In this document: positions 9,557 to 17,835 of the stretch, in pieces
How the letters are laid out: the number at the start of each line of letters is the position of its first letter
Position numbering within the stretch: position 1 is the stretch's first letter
Origin: CAVRXT01 sp049644285
Lineage (GTDB): Bacteria > Acidobacteriota > Terriglobia > Acidiferrales > UBA7541
Reading direction: 5' to 3'
Assembly: GCA_049644285.1 (NCBI GenBank)
Contig: JBARRP010000107.1
Location: 19,243 to 83,242 of the forward strand
Length of the DNA: 64,000 bases
The notes under the pieces: model-generated
Database searches by the model: none
Seen by the model: only the letters and a program-made list of their open reading frames with translations
Told to the model about the DNA's origin: nothing
Made by a program: the position numbers and the translations under genes

Positions 9557-10276
9557 ATGGCTGACCCTCCGCAAGCGTCGAAGATGAAGTCCCTCAGCCG
9601 ACGCGAACTCTTGAAACTATCTCCGCTTCTGTTGGCTGGCGCGTTTGTGGTTCCCAAGTTTCGTGATCCGCTCCTGGAAGCGGGCGTTCGATTCAGCGAC
9701 TGGGCGTCCGCCGGATGGTTTCGGCGGAATCACTTGGCCCCCACGTATGCCGACAGCGCGCTCACTCCTCTCGACAGGTTCTACGTCAATACTTACGACG
9801 TGGATGACCCCGGGGTGGATCTCGACAAGTGGACGCTCACGGTGACCGGCGACGTCGACCGGCCGGGTCGATACACCCTCGCGGAGATTCAGTCTCTGCC
9901 GAAACTAACTCAGAACACGCGGCACGTCTGCGTCGAGGGATGGGACGTGATTGGGAGATTTGGCGGGGCTCGCGTCTCGGATTTTCTCCAGCTCGCGGGC
10001 GCGAGTCTAAACGCGAAGTTCCTCTACTTCGAGTGCGCCGACGATTATTACGAATCGCTCGACATGGCCTCGGCGCTGCATCCGCAATCGCTGCTGTGCT
10101 ACGAGATGTACGACCGGCCGCTCACGCGCGAGCACGGCGCGCCGCTTCGACTCTGCGTGCCCACGAAGATCGGCTACAAACAAGCCAAGTACTTGACGAG
10201 CCTGCGGGTGACCGACGTCGTCCCGAAGGCTGGTTATTGGGAGGACCAGGACTACCCCGCGTATTACGGGCTGTAG
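9557..10276 (+). CDS. MsrP/sulfite oxidase-like molybdopterin oxidoreductase
   Basis: About 239 residues matching the oxidoreductase molybdopterin-binding domain of the YedY/MsrP and sulfite oxidase families. A Tat-like signal, 'SRRELLKLSPLLLAGAF', lies near the N-terminus, so export is expected. The cofactor-binding cysteine is in 'TRHVCVEGWDVIGRFGG' (about residue 122), followed by 'YYESLDMASALHPQ' and the C-terminal 'LRLCVPTKIGYKQAKY'. The start at 9557 was chosen because GGGGGAG precedes it at proper spacing; the ATG at 9551 is too close. The cytochrome b gene begins 15 bases after the stop, the usual partnership for membrane electron delivery. Repair of oxidised methionines or reduction of another S- or N-oxide are both possible. 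Confidence 0.9.
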   Translation: MADPPQASKMKSLSRRELLKLSPLLLAGAFVVPKFRDPLLEAGVRFSDWASAGWFRRNHLAPTYADSALTPLDRFYVNTYDVDDPGVDLDKWTLTVTGDVDRPGRYTLAEIQSLPKLTQNTRHVCVEGWDVIGRFGGARVSDFLQLAGASLNAKFLYFECADDYYESLDMASALHPQSLLCYEMYDRPLTREHGAPLRLCVPTKIGYKQAKYLTSLRVTDVVPKAGYWEDQDYPAYYGL

Positions 10277-10291
10277 ACCGTGCGCATTTCG

Positions 10292-10996
10292 ATGACAGAA
10301 TCCAACTCCACGACAGTTCCGATTGCGGTTTCCGAGGCCCCCGAAAGGAAGTTCCGAGTGGTCTACGAGCATCCGTGGGCTGTGCGCTTCTGCCATTGGC
10401 TAAACACTGCGTCGCTCTTTGTGATGGTCGCGAGCGGTCTGCGCATCTTTCGCGCATTCCCGAGCTTTGGCGCGAAGGTCCCGCAGCACAATTTGCTGAA
10501 TGTTCCGCCCTCGCTGACATTGGGCGGCTGGCTCGGCGGCGCGCTGCAATGGCACATCACATTCGCGTGGATCTACGTGGTCACGGGCGTCCTCTATCTA
10601 GCGTATCAGATCATCTCGGGGAACTTTCGGCAGGTTGTTTTTGCGCCAAGGGACGTGCGGGGCGTATGGCCAATGACTCGCTACTATTTCTTTTTCGGGC
10701 GCAAGCCGCAACAGACGGAGGCGTACAACCCTCTGCAGAAGATGGCCTACACTTCGGCGATTTTGCTGGGTTTGCTTTCCGTGCTCACGGGAATCGTCCT
10801 CTACAATCCCGTGCAATTTTCCTTCCTGGGCTCGCTGATGGGCGGGTTCCATTGGGCGCGGGTCTGGCATTTCAGCGTGTTGTGCGCCCTCCTGCTATTC
10901 GTTGTGGGCCACTTGATCATGGTGATTCTGCACGGATGGAACAATTTCATGTCGATGGTCACCGGTTGGAAACGCAACCCGGAGTATTTGCCGTAG
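10292..10996 (+). CDS. Di-haem cytochrome b561-type membrane subunit
   Basis: An integral membrane protein of about 234 residues with four predicted helices. It resembles the cytochrome b subunits of Ni-Fe hydrogenase and formate dehydrogenase. Candidate haem-ligating histidines are in 'VRFCHWLNTASLF' (helix 1), 'QWHITFAWIYVV' (helix 2) and 'HLIMVILHGW' (helix 4). It directly follows the molybdoenzyme gene and would pass quinol electrons to it, a role played by MsrQ in enterobacteria although this protein is of the b561/HydC type. GTG at 10280 in the same frame is an alternative start, three bases after the previous stop. The sigma factor gene starts 13 bases downstream, so all four genes are probably one transcript. 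Confidence 0.88.
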   Translation: MTESNSTTVPIAVSEAPERKFRVVYEHPWAVRFCHWLNTASLFVMVASGLRIFRAFPSFGAKVPQHNLLNVPPSLTLGGWLGGALQWHITFAWIYVVTGVLYLAYQIISGNFRQVVFAPRDVRGVWPMTRYYFFFGRKPQQTEAYNPLQKMAYTSAILLGLLSVLTGIVLYNPVQFSFLGSLMGGFHWARVWHFSVLCALLLFVVGHLIMVILHGWNNFMSMVTGWKRNPEYLP

Positions 10997-11009
10997 CGGC
11001 CGAAAGCTA

Positions 11010-11705
11010 TTGAAGCCCGAGGCGGTACGAAGTCGAGACCAGTCCGAAACACAAGTTACGGGTGTGGCTCGACCTGGCCCCAGCCGCGAGCAGGAAGCCG
11101 CTCTGATCGACTGTATCCAGCGCGGCGAAAAGGAATTGTTCTACCAGTTGATTCAGCCGTACGAGAGGCGGGTCTATGTGATCGCCTTTACGATTCTGAG
11201 GAACGAAGCGGATGCGGAAGAGGTGGCGCAGGAAGCCTTTCTGAAGGCATTCAAGTATCTTGAGCAGTTCCGGGCCGAATCACGTTTCAGCACATGGCTG
11301 ATCCAAGTGGCTATCAATGAGGCGCGCATGTTGCAGCGAAAGAGCCATCTCGAAATCATGAGACCGATCGAAGACCAGGAAAATGAAGACGGAACGTACA
11401 CACCGAGAGATTTCACGGACTGGCGGGAGATTCCGTCGGAAGCGCTTGAACGCAAGGAAATCCGGGAGAAGCTTGTTGCGGCGCTCGGCTCGCTCGCGCA
11501 GAAATATCGCGAGGTGTTTGTCCTACGGGACGTCGAGCACATGAGCATCGAAGAAACATCCCAGGCTCTCGGGATCTCGACTGGCGCAGTAAAAACACGT
11601 TTGCTGCGCGCGCGTATGATGCTGCGCGACCTTCTCTCGCCCGGATTTGAAGACGTCCGGGCAGGTCATTCGCAGATTCCGAAGGGGATAAAACCATGGT
11701 CATGA
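11010..11705 (+). CDS. ECF-type RNA polymerase sigma factor
   Basis: About 231 residues with sigma-70 region 2 ('ERRVYVIAFTILRNEADAEE', then 'FLKAFKYLEQFRAESRFSTW') and region 4 ('REVFVLRDVEHMSIEETSQA', then 'GISTGAVKTRLLRARMML'). It would direct RNA polymerase to stress-responsive promoters. The listed start is a TTG with no obvious ribosome site; GTG at 11064 in frame is an alternative and would remove a poorly conserved 18-residue lead. The end overlaps the anti-sigma gene by 10 bases, a typical sigma/anti-sigma coupling. Location behind an exported molybdoenzyme and its cytochrome suggests the regulon includes redox or envelope repair, and probably this operon itself. Confidence 0.93.
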   Translation: MKPEAVRSRDQSETQVTGVARPGPSREQEAALIDCIQRGEKELFYQLIQPYERRVYVIAFTILRNEADAEEVAQEAFLKAFKYLEQFRAESRFSTWLIQVAINEARMLQRKSHLEIMRPIEDQENEDGTYTPRDFTDWREIPSEALERKEIREKLVAALGSLAQKYREVFVLRDVEHMSIEETSQALGISTGAVKTRLLRARMMLRDLLSPGFEDVRAGHSQIPKGIKPWS

Positions 11706-12289
11706 AGTGTGAAGATGTCTGGCGCGAGATTTCAAATTACATCGAGGGCGACCTTGACCGGAAGATGAATCTCGCGATGGAAGAGCATTTTGCGCAGTGC
11801 AGCAATTGCAAAGCGGTTCTGGACGGCATGCGTAACGTTGTTCAAGTATACGGTGACAACCGATTGGTCACGGTGCCCGCCGGCTTTTATCCACGTTTAC
11901 ACCGCCGCCTCGCCGATAAAGTCGCAGGGCCAAAGGGCTCGGCAGTCCCCTGGTTGGTCTCGCTCGCTGCGACCGGGTTGCTGGCCGCGTCGGTGTTGCT
12001 CGCGACGGTGCGTGAGGGCACCGTTCTTCCGCAGCGGTCGGTGATGAGCCAGCCGACACGTCGTTTGCCCCAGCATCTCGTCGCCGTCGTGGACGCCGGC
12101 AAGAAGTATCACGTCCCAGGTTGCGAGTATATGCACGGGAAGTATCACCTGGTCCCGGCCGAAGAAGCGGTACGCGAAGGCTATACACCTTGCGTCCGCT
12201 GCATGGGGGAGGCGCTTCGCAGAGCTGCCAATGATGCGACCGTCTTTGAGGGAGAACAAGTCGCGCAGGACTTGCCGAACAAGAGGTGA
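11696..12289 (+). CDS. Zinc-finger anti-sigma factor with C-terminal Ada-like metal-binding motif
   Basis: 197 residues. The N-terminal ZAS zinc site is 'HFAQCSNCK' (H-x3-C-x2-C, about residues 29-36), which binds ECF sigma factors in the cytosol. One transmembrane helix, 'WLVSLAATGLLAASVLLA', lies around residues 84-101. The part beyond the membrane ends with 'HVPGCEYMHGKYHLV' and 'GYTPCVRCMGEAL', the C-x-Y...GY-x-PC-x-x-C pattern of the Ada metal-binding domain. That domain is unusual in an anti-sigma factor and could be the sensor. AAGGGG about eight bases before the ATG supports the start. Pairing with the overlapping sigma gene is firm; the sensor role is inference. Confidence 0.88.
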   Translation: MVMKCEDVWREISNYIEGDLDRKMNLAMEEHFAQCSNCKAVLDGMRNVVQVYGDNRLVTVPAGFYPRLHRRLADKVAGPKGSAVPWLVSLAATGLLAASVLLATVREGTVLPQRSVMSQPTRRLPQHLVAVVDAGKKYHVPGCEYMHGKYHLVPAEEAVREGYTPCVRCMGEALRRAANDATVFEGEQVAQDLPNKR

Positions 12290-12395
12290 AGCAGTTTGAA
12301 CCGAAGGGGAATCAACTAGGAAGCGAATCGCCCGAGCAGCTGCTTAATGTAAGAAGTCCGAGGCAGCCGCCCGGGCGTTAAGAATTGAGCGAAGT

Positions 12396-12674
12396 TTAGC
12401 TCTGCGGCTTGTCCTTCGACATGTCGTCCTTTTTCATGTCGTCGTGCTTCATGCTGTCGTCTTTCTTCATGTTGTCTTTTTTGTTTTTCTTCGTCTTCTT
12501 GGACTTGCTGTCCTTCGACAGGTTGTCCTTGCTCATGTCGTCGTGCTTCATGTTGTCGTCTTTCTTCATCTGGTCTTGCTGGCTCTCGTCCTGTTGCTGC
12601 CGCGGTGCGGCAAAGCTGGGCCCTGCGAGTCCCATGGAACATAGTGCGATCCCTGTGATGAGTAGCTTCTTCAT
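12396..12674 (-). CDS. Small secreted MxKDx-repeat protein
   Basis: 92 residues. A signal peptide 'KKLLITGIALCSMGLAGPSF' plus 'AA' is followed by a highly charged low-complexity tail made of units such as MKKDD, MKHDD, MSKDN and MSKDK, matching the pentapeptide MXKDX family. Function of the family is unknown; such tails may bind metals or stay disordered in the periplasm. The start is supported by a strong GGAGAAGGAGAAG ribosome region directly upstream. It faces the anti-sigma gene convergently with a ~105-base gap. Base composition (A-rich repeats) differs from neighbours because of the repeat. Confidence 0.85.
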   Translation of the reverse strand: MKKLLITGIALCSMGLAGPSFAAPRQQQDESQQDQMKKDDNMKHDDMSKDNLSKDSKSKKTKKNKKDNMKKDDSMKHDDMKKDDMSKDKPQS

Positions 12675-13033
12675 GTCTTCTCCTTCTCCAATTGGAGTTT
12701 GATTTGCGTACCGGCACACGCATTCCCCGGTGCCTCCCTCTGATGTCCGAGGCAAGAGAAAGTTACAGGAGCTGAACGGTCACTACCGTAGTCACCCTAG
12801 GTAAGTAAGACTGGAGATATGGCGAAGCGTTCGCTGATGTGCGCGGTGACGGCGCACTCTCCAGAAACTAAACGCGTAACTCGTTTAGTTTCTGGCACTA
12901 CTGACGAGCCGCAGGGCCGTCATTTGCTCGGAAGAAATCTTGCCACTTGTCCGTATAACGGGCAGTGCTTTAAAAACAAATTACGGCATCACCGAAGGGA
13001 AATAACCACGACTGCGCGGGCCGCGCGTCTCCG
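12675..13033. other. Intergenic region of 359 bases
   Basis: It should contain the promoter of the MxKDx gene on its left side and the end of the HMGL-like gene on its right. A perfect 14-bp inverted repeat stands at 12861-12895. A 72-codon plus-strand frame (12819-13037) crosses that repeat and looks spurious. About 20 bases next to 13033 are shared with the relic at 8.9 kb. Confidence 0.5.
12861..12895. repeat. Perfect 14-bp inverted repeat with 7-base spacer
   Basis: The arm CCAGAAACTAAACG is followed after 7 bases by its exact reverse complement CGTTTAGTTTCTGG. No T-run follows on either side, so a regulator-binding palindrome or RNA hairpin is more likely than an intrinsic terminator. 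Confidence 0.85.
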
Positions 13034-14269
13034 CTAGCGGCGCGCTGCCGCCTTCTGCAGAACCCGGTCCACGATTGACTTGAACTCCGCCTCGGTCAGC
13101 AGGCCTTTCTTCTCGAACGACTTTGCCTTGACCTGTTGCAACATGGCCATGCGCTCTTCTTCCGTGGCCTTCACGCTCAACTTCTCGCACCATTCCTCGA
13201 TCGATGGCGGGCCGCTGTTTTTGCCGAGCACGATTGACACCGGCTTCTGCCCCACCAGGTCTGGCGCAAATGGAACGTATTCGAGCGGATGCTCCCGGCG
13301 TGCGAGACGCACCCAGCCCGCGATGATTCCAGACTCCACCTCATAGAGCTTATCGCCCACGATGGGACGGTTGGGGGGAATGGTCACTTTGGCACGTTCG
13401 AGAACGAAGCGCGAGACTTCGCACAGTTTCTCGGTACGAATTCCCAAGTTCACTCCGTAGAGGCACAGCAGCGACATAACCACGTCTTCCATAGGGACGT
13501 TTCCGGCCCGCTCGCCGACGCCGGTGACGGTTGTTTGCGCCACCGAGGCTCCCGCGGCGAGAGCGTAAATCGTATTCGCCACTCCCAAGCCGAAATCCTG
13601 GTGGCAATGAATCTCGACGGGCTTCTTCAAGCGCGCGATCACTTTTTTCACGACGTGATAGATCGCTTCCGGCGTGCAGCCCCCCATGGTATCGGCCAGC
13701 GTGAAGGCATCCATGTGCCCTTCCGTCGCCACCCGCTCGACCATGTCCAGCAGCCGATCGACTTCCGTGCGCGTCGCGTCGATGGTGAAGAAGACGGTGT
13801 AGAGGCCGGCTTCTTTCGCCGCCAGCGTGGCCTCGATGGAGGACTTCATCGCCCGCTCGACGGTCCATCCGTAGGCATTCTTGATCATGTGCTCGCTGGC
13901 GGGGATCTCGATCACCACGCCACTGCAGCCACAGGCTTTGACCGTCCTGATCTCGTCGGCAATGCAGCGGCCAAAGGCAAAAATCTCCGCTTTCAATCCC
14001 AGACTGGCGATATCTTGGATCGCGGCCTTGTCCTGTTCCGAGACGGCGGGCATTCCCGCCTCGATTCGGTGCACTCCCAACGCATCGAGCTGCCTCGCGA
14101 TCGCGACCTTCTCCTCGCGCCGGAAGACGACGGCGGTCTGCTGCTCGCCGTCACGCAAAGTGACGTCGTGAATCTTGATCTTGGCAGGAAAAGCGAAATT
14201 CTTGCGCACCTCAGGCAAATAACACCAGGGGCTGACAAACCATTTGTCTGTTTTCCAGGGTTCCGCCAT
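13034..14269 (-). CDS. HMGL-like / isopropylmalate-homocitrate-citramalate synthase family protein
   Basis: 411 residues of the DRE-TIM metallolyase superfamily, which condense acyl-CoA with an oxoacid or cleave the reverse. Signature features are 'TLRDGEQQ' (about residue 38), 'EAGMPAVSEQD', the metal site 'HCHQDFGLGVANT' (about 222) and 'GVGERAGN' (about 253). The length fits a catalytic TIM barrel plus short C-terminal subdomain without the regulatory LeuA dimer domain. The substrate is not inferable; leucine-pathway, citramalate or a catabolic aldolase role are all open, and no leucine genes are nearby. GAGGT precedes the ATG. A 3' relic of a sister gene lies at 8.9 kb. Confidence 0.88.
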   Translation of the reverse strand: MAEPWKTDKWFVSPWCYLPEVRKNFAFPAKIKIHDVTLRDGEQQTAVVFRREEKVAIARQLDALGVHRIEAGMPAVSEQDKAAIQDIASLGLKAEIFAFGRCIADEIRTVKACGCSGVVIEIPASEHMIKNAYGWTVERAMKSSIEATLAAKEAGLYTVFFTIDATRTEVDRLLDMVERVATEGHMDAFTLADTMGGCTPEAIYHVVKKVIARLKKPVEIHCHQDFGLGVANTIYALAAGASVAQTTVTGVGERAGNVPMEDVVMSLLCLYGVNLGIRTEKLCEVSRFVLERAKVTIPPNRPIVGDKLYEVESGIIAGWVRLARREHPLEYVPFAPDLVGQKPVSIVLGKNSGPPSIEEWCEKLSVKATEEERMAMLQQVKAKSFEKKGLLTEAEFKSIVDRVLQKAAARR

Positions 14270-15017
14270 ATGACCTCGCTCAAGAAAGTTTACATCGTGT
14301 AGCCGAACGAGCAGACTCCAACACTACTCACTGCTTTCAGATTGAATCGCGGATTATACACGAGGCGACTTTCTCGCTCCAAGCATCAACGTCGTCTTCG
14401 AGTATTGGGTCTGGGAATCCTTTTCTTCCCTTTCGATCCCAAGTCCTGACATACTTCTGGTCTTCTTCCCCTGCTCCAGAGCGATCAGCGTAACCGGACG
14501 AGGTTTGTCTGGGTTGCGATTACCTTGATGAATGCTGTCACTTTGATTGGCAGTGTGATCGCTGGTTCCATTGTCGCCGTTGAGTTTGACGTCGTTTACT
14601 ATCTCTACCAATCATTGCCTTGATGATCGGGCCCGCAGTCTTTCTCTCGTTGATCCTATGCCTTGTGGGGGTGAGGCGCCGTGAGCTCCTTCGCAACAAC
14701 TTTTTGGCTAGCATTGGTTTTCTGGGCGATGATCGATCTCCTGCTCTTCCGTTTCTGGCCCCCGCGGGGGTTGCGTCTGGGACCTCCGAACGATTCCTTG
14801 GTAAAGCCAAATCCGCGCCCTGATAGTTCCCCTTGAATCCCAATCGAGCGAGACGCAAGCGATTAGTCCCGACAAACCCGCTTTCAGCAAACTGGCCCGC
14901 CACCCGTCTTCAGGGTGTTTCTAGCGGGCGGGGGAAAGGGCCGGTTCTACTCCAGAATGATCTGCCACTCGACAGGCTGAAGAGACCGAGTGCCCGCAAT
15001 CCGCCGCCGGAAGATAG
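14270..15017. other. Intergenic region of 748 bases with short hydrophobic open frames
   Basis: Between two minus-strand genes. Two short plus-strand frames look membrane-like: 14450-14623, containing 'RFVWVAITLMNAVTLIGSVI', and a GTG-started 51-codon frame at 14681-14836 containing 'WLALVFWAMIDLLLFRFWPP'. Both are in the same frame, separated by stop codons, so they could be one small membrane gene in decay or chance. Nothing else was recognised. Confidence 0.35.
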
Positions 15018-17318
15018 CTATGCAGGCCGAGGCGCGGCAAGAGCTGCCATGATCCTCGTTGGCGTGAAGGGAGCTCGACGCACACGAGCACCGGTAGCGT
15101 CGAAGATAGCGTTCGCTATAGCGGCTGCCGTTGGGCGACTGGACGGCTCGCCCGCCCCGCTCGACGCGATCTCTGGGTGGTTTAGAAGCACGATATCAAT
15201 TTTCTCTGGAACGTCGGACGACATCGCGACGGGATAGGTGATCCAATCGATGCTGGTTACGCTGCTCCTGTCGAACGTCACCTCTTCCTTCAAGGTGCGG
15301 CTCAGGGATTGAATCAGGTTCGCGGCGATAACCCCTCGAAGCCCGTCCGGGTTGACGATTAGACCGCAGTCGTGGGCGCAGACGAAGCGTTTCACCTGGA
15401 CCACTCCACTTCGGCGATTGACTTCCACTTCCGCGACGGTGGCGACATAGGTTCCGTTACGCGTGGCCAGCGCGATGCCGCGGCCTCTCGCGACTTCCGC
15501 CGTGCCGGCAGGTTTCTTCGGCGACGCGCGGTGGTCCCAGCCAGCCTTTTCCGCGGCTGCTGTCAAAACGGCTTTGGCTCTCGCATCATCGAGGTACCTG
15601 AGCCGGAATTCAACAGGATCAGCGCCAGCCGCCGCAGCAATCTCATCGATGAACGATTCGGCGGCAAATGTTACGGCGGGGCCTTCGGGATCGCGCAGAT
15701 GAGTCGTGCGAAGCGGGGACGCTGCGGGATAGAGAGCAGGGACGATGTGCGCGACCGCATTGACATTTGCGAACCCGTACGCAGCGCACTGCACGCTCCA
15801 CTGGGAGAACTCATCTGCTCCGGTGGTATTGGGAATCCCGATCAGTTGGGCGGCCAGAAGATTGCAGGCGCTAGCAGGACGAAAGAATGTCTCTGCTCCC
15901 GAAAACGCACGTGATGTGAACTGGAACGCTGTCACTCCTCCCTGCGCGTCAAGTCCGGCGCCCAGCTCAAAGATTACAGCGGGCCCTTTCGGACCCCACC
16001 CGGTCATGTCCGAGCGGGTCGATTGCACCCGCACCGGCTTGCCCACGGCCTGTGAAAGCAGCACTGCGTCTGCGGCAGTGTCCTCGTAACCCGCGCGGCC
16101 ATAAGAACCAGCGTCCTCGACCCAAATCACGCGCACCTTCTCCGGAGCTACACCCAGCAGTTCCGCGATCCCTTTTTGAACGTCGTGAGGTTTTTGGCTG
16201 CCGGACCAGATCGTGGTCACTCCGTCTAAATTGACGTCCGCGACGGCGCAACCCGGTCCCATGGTGGCGTGCGCCTGGAAAGGCCACTCGTAGCTCGCCT
16301 CCACTTTTTTCACGGCATTCGACATGGCCGCAGCCGCATCTCGTCGATTGACGGTCATCTTCGTCGCCTTGGGAGTGGCGGAGCGCATGTGTTGGTACAA
16401 ATCCTCCGGGAACGCCTGCGCCGGACTGGTCCATGTGACCTTAAGCTTCTCCGCAGCCTGGATGGCGGCCCACTCACTTTCCGCGACCACTCCGACGAAA
16501 TTGCCCTTCACAACTGCTCTGACGAAACCCGGAATTCCCTTTACAGGACCTTCGTCTACACTCACCAGATTTGCCCCGACACCCAACGGCCGGATGACGC
16601 GGCCATGCAGCATTCCCGCGACTCGGATGTCAGTCACATACTTGAATTGGCCAAGAACCTTGGGCGGAATATCCACCCGGGGAACAGGCTGTCCTACGAT
16701 CGTATAGCTCGCCGGATCCTTTGGCTTGCCCGCACCCTGAACGTCCAGCGTAAATCCGGTGCCGGAGACGCTGAGCGCGCCATTCAGATCACTCTCTCCC
16801 GCCAGATCTCGGTACGAGACGCTCCTTGAGGCTTCGCCCTTAACACTCACGACCCCGTTTTTCACCTGGAGCTGCTCGAGCGGCGCGCCGAGCCGGCGGG
16901 AGGCAAGCTGAAGCAGCAAAAACCGCGCAGTAGCCGCGGCATTGCGCAGCGGTTTTGAACCCAGCATGATTGTGGTGCTTCCGCCAACACCGCCCTGGTT
17001 GGCCGTCATCGCGGTGTCGCCAATGACGAAGGCCACGCGCTCGAATGGGACATCCAATTCCTCGGCCACAATCTGAGTCAATGCCGTCTCGATCCCCATT
17101 CCGATTTCCGGCTTGTCGGTGAACACTCGAACGCTTCCGTCTTTCGCGATTCGCAGCCATGCATCTAATCTATCGGGAGATGGGGTAGCGATCGTTTCCG
17201 GCGAAGAGGTCGCAAGAAGCCGCGCAACAACTGTTGAGTCGGCAAACCTAAACCCGATCAGCAAGCCTCCAGCGTCCCTGACAAACTGTCTCCTCGACAG
17301 GCCGATTTGGGAGGCCAT
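15018..17318 (-). CDS. Xanthine dehydrogenase-family molybdopterin-binding subunit (isoquinoline 1-oxidoreductase beta-like)
   Basis: About 766 residues from MASQIGLSRRQF. A Tat motif, 'LSRRQFVRDAGGLLIG', at the N-terminus implies export of the folded cofactor-loaded enzyme. The body shows the two aldehyde oxidase/xanthine dehydrogenase molybdopterin regions, for example 'LTQIVAEELDVPFERV', 'HDCGLIVNPDGLRG' and the active-site glutamate in 'SSGAGEPSSRP' near the C-terminus. It is the large partner of the [2Fe-2S] subunit, whose stop is five bases upstream. The preferred start has a GAGGAG ribosome site; the frame stays open 78 bases further. No FAD subunit is encoded, typical of IorAB-type enzymes, which use a cytochrome or quinone acceptor. 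Substrate unknown, probably an N-heterocycle or aldehyde. Confidence 0.9.
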   Translation of the reverse strand: MASQIGLSRRQFVRDAGGLLIGFRFADSTVVARLLATSSPETIATPSPDRLDAWLRIAKDGSVRVFTDKPEIGMGIETALTQIVAEELDVPFERVAFVIGDTAMTANQGGVGGSTTIMLGSKPLRNAAATARFLLLQLASRRLGAPLEQLQVKNGVVSVKGEASRSVSYRDLAGESDLNGALSVSGTGFTLDVQGAGKPKDPASYTIVGQPVPRVDIPPKVLGQFKYVTDIRVAGMLHGRVIRPLGVGANLVSVDEGPVKGIPGFVRAVVKGNFVGVVAESEWAAIQAAEKLKVTWTSPAQAFPEDLYQHMRSATPKATKMTVNRRDAAAAMSNAVKKVEASYEWPFQAHATMGPGCAVADVNLDGVTTIWSGSQKPHDVQKGIAELLGVAPEKVRVIWVEDAGSYGRAGYEDTAADAVLLSQAVGKPVRVQSTRSDMTGWGPKGPAVIFELGAGLDAQGGVTAFQFTSRAFSGAETFFRPASACNLLAAQLIGIPNTTGADEFSQWSVQCAAYGFANVNAVAHIVPALYPAASPLRTTHLRDPEGPAVTFAAESFIDEIAAAAGADPVEFRLRYLDDARAKAVLTAAAEKAGWDHRASPKKPAGTAEVARGRGIALATRNGTYVATVAEVEVNRRSGVVQVKRFVCAHDCGLIVNPDGLRGVIAANLIQSLSRTLKEEVTFDRSSVTSIDWITYPVAMSSDVPEKIDIVLLNHPEIASSGAGEPSSRPTAAAIANAIFDATGARVRRAPFTPTRIMAALAAPRPA

Positions 17319-17323
17319 AAAGC

Positions 17324-17797
17324 TTACGCGCTCCTCTTCGTTTCTGCTGCCCGGCGCACAGCGCTGAAAATTCGCGCGTGGCTCCCGCAGCGGCACACCA
17401 AGCTCTCAAATGCGACTCTCATTTGCTCGTCACTCGGATTGGGATTCTTGTCCAGCAAGGCTTTCGCCGTCATCACCCAGCCGTTCAGGCAGTATCCGCA
17501 TTGGAACGCCTGCTCTTCGATGAACGCCTTCTGGACTGGATGAGGATTCTCGGCAGTTCCCAGCCCTTCGAGCGTGACAATTTCTTTTCCGGCTGCGCGC
17601 GAAACCGGCGTCGTACACGATCGAATCGCTCGACCCTCGAGGAGCACAGTGCACGCGCCACACTGCCCTAGACCGCAGCCGAACCGGGGATTGTTCAGAG
17701 CGAGGTTGTCACGAAGTACGTAGAGAAGAGGACATTCGGGGTCAACATCAAGAATATGCGCCTGACCGTTTACTCTCAACGATGTTCGGGCGATCAT
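17324..17797 (-). CDS. (2Fe-2S)-binding small subunit of molybdenum hydroxylase (IorA-like)
   Basis: 157 residues with the two iron-sulfur cluster motifs of the xanthine dehydrogenase family. The plant-type cluster is 'FGCGLGQCGACTV' (about residues 39-51) and the helical-domain cluster is 'FQCGYCLNGW' and 'LVCRCGSHARI' (about residues 98-143). It would relay electrons from the molybdenum centre of the next gene's product. It has no signal, so it would be carried through the Tat pathway bound to the large subunit. It sits 38 bases after the NHL-propeller gene and five bases before the large subunit, so the three probably form an operon. Confidence 0.93.
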   Translation of the reverse strand: MIARTSLRVNGQAHILDVDPECPLLYVLRDNLALNNPRFGCGLGQCGACTVLLEGRAIRSCTTPVSRAAGKEIVTLEGLGTAENPHPVQKAFIEEQAFQCGYCLNGWVMTAKALLDKNPNPSDEQMRVAFESLVCRCGSHARIFSAVRRAAETKRSA

Positions 17798-17835
17798 GGC
17801 TGCACATTATACATCCACTGCGAACGGGACACCTG

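Noticed and set aside
12819..13037. 72-codon plus-strand frame across the perfect palindrome
   Set aside because: The palindrome fills its middle; no start signal or homology is apparent.
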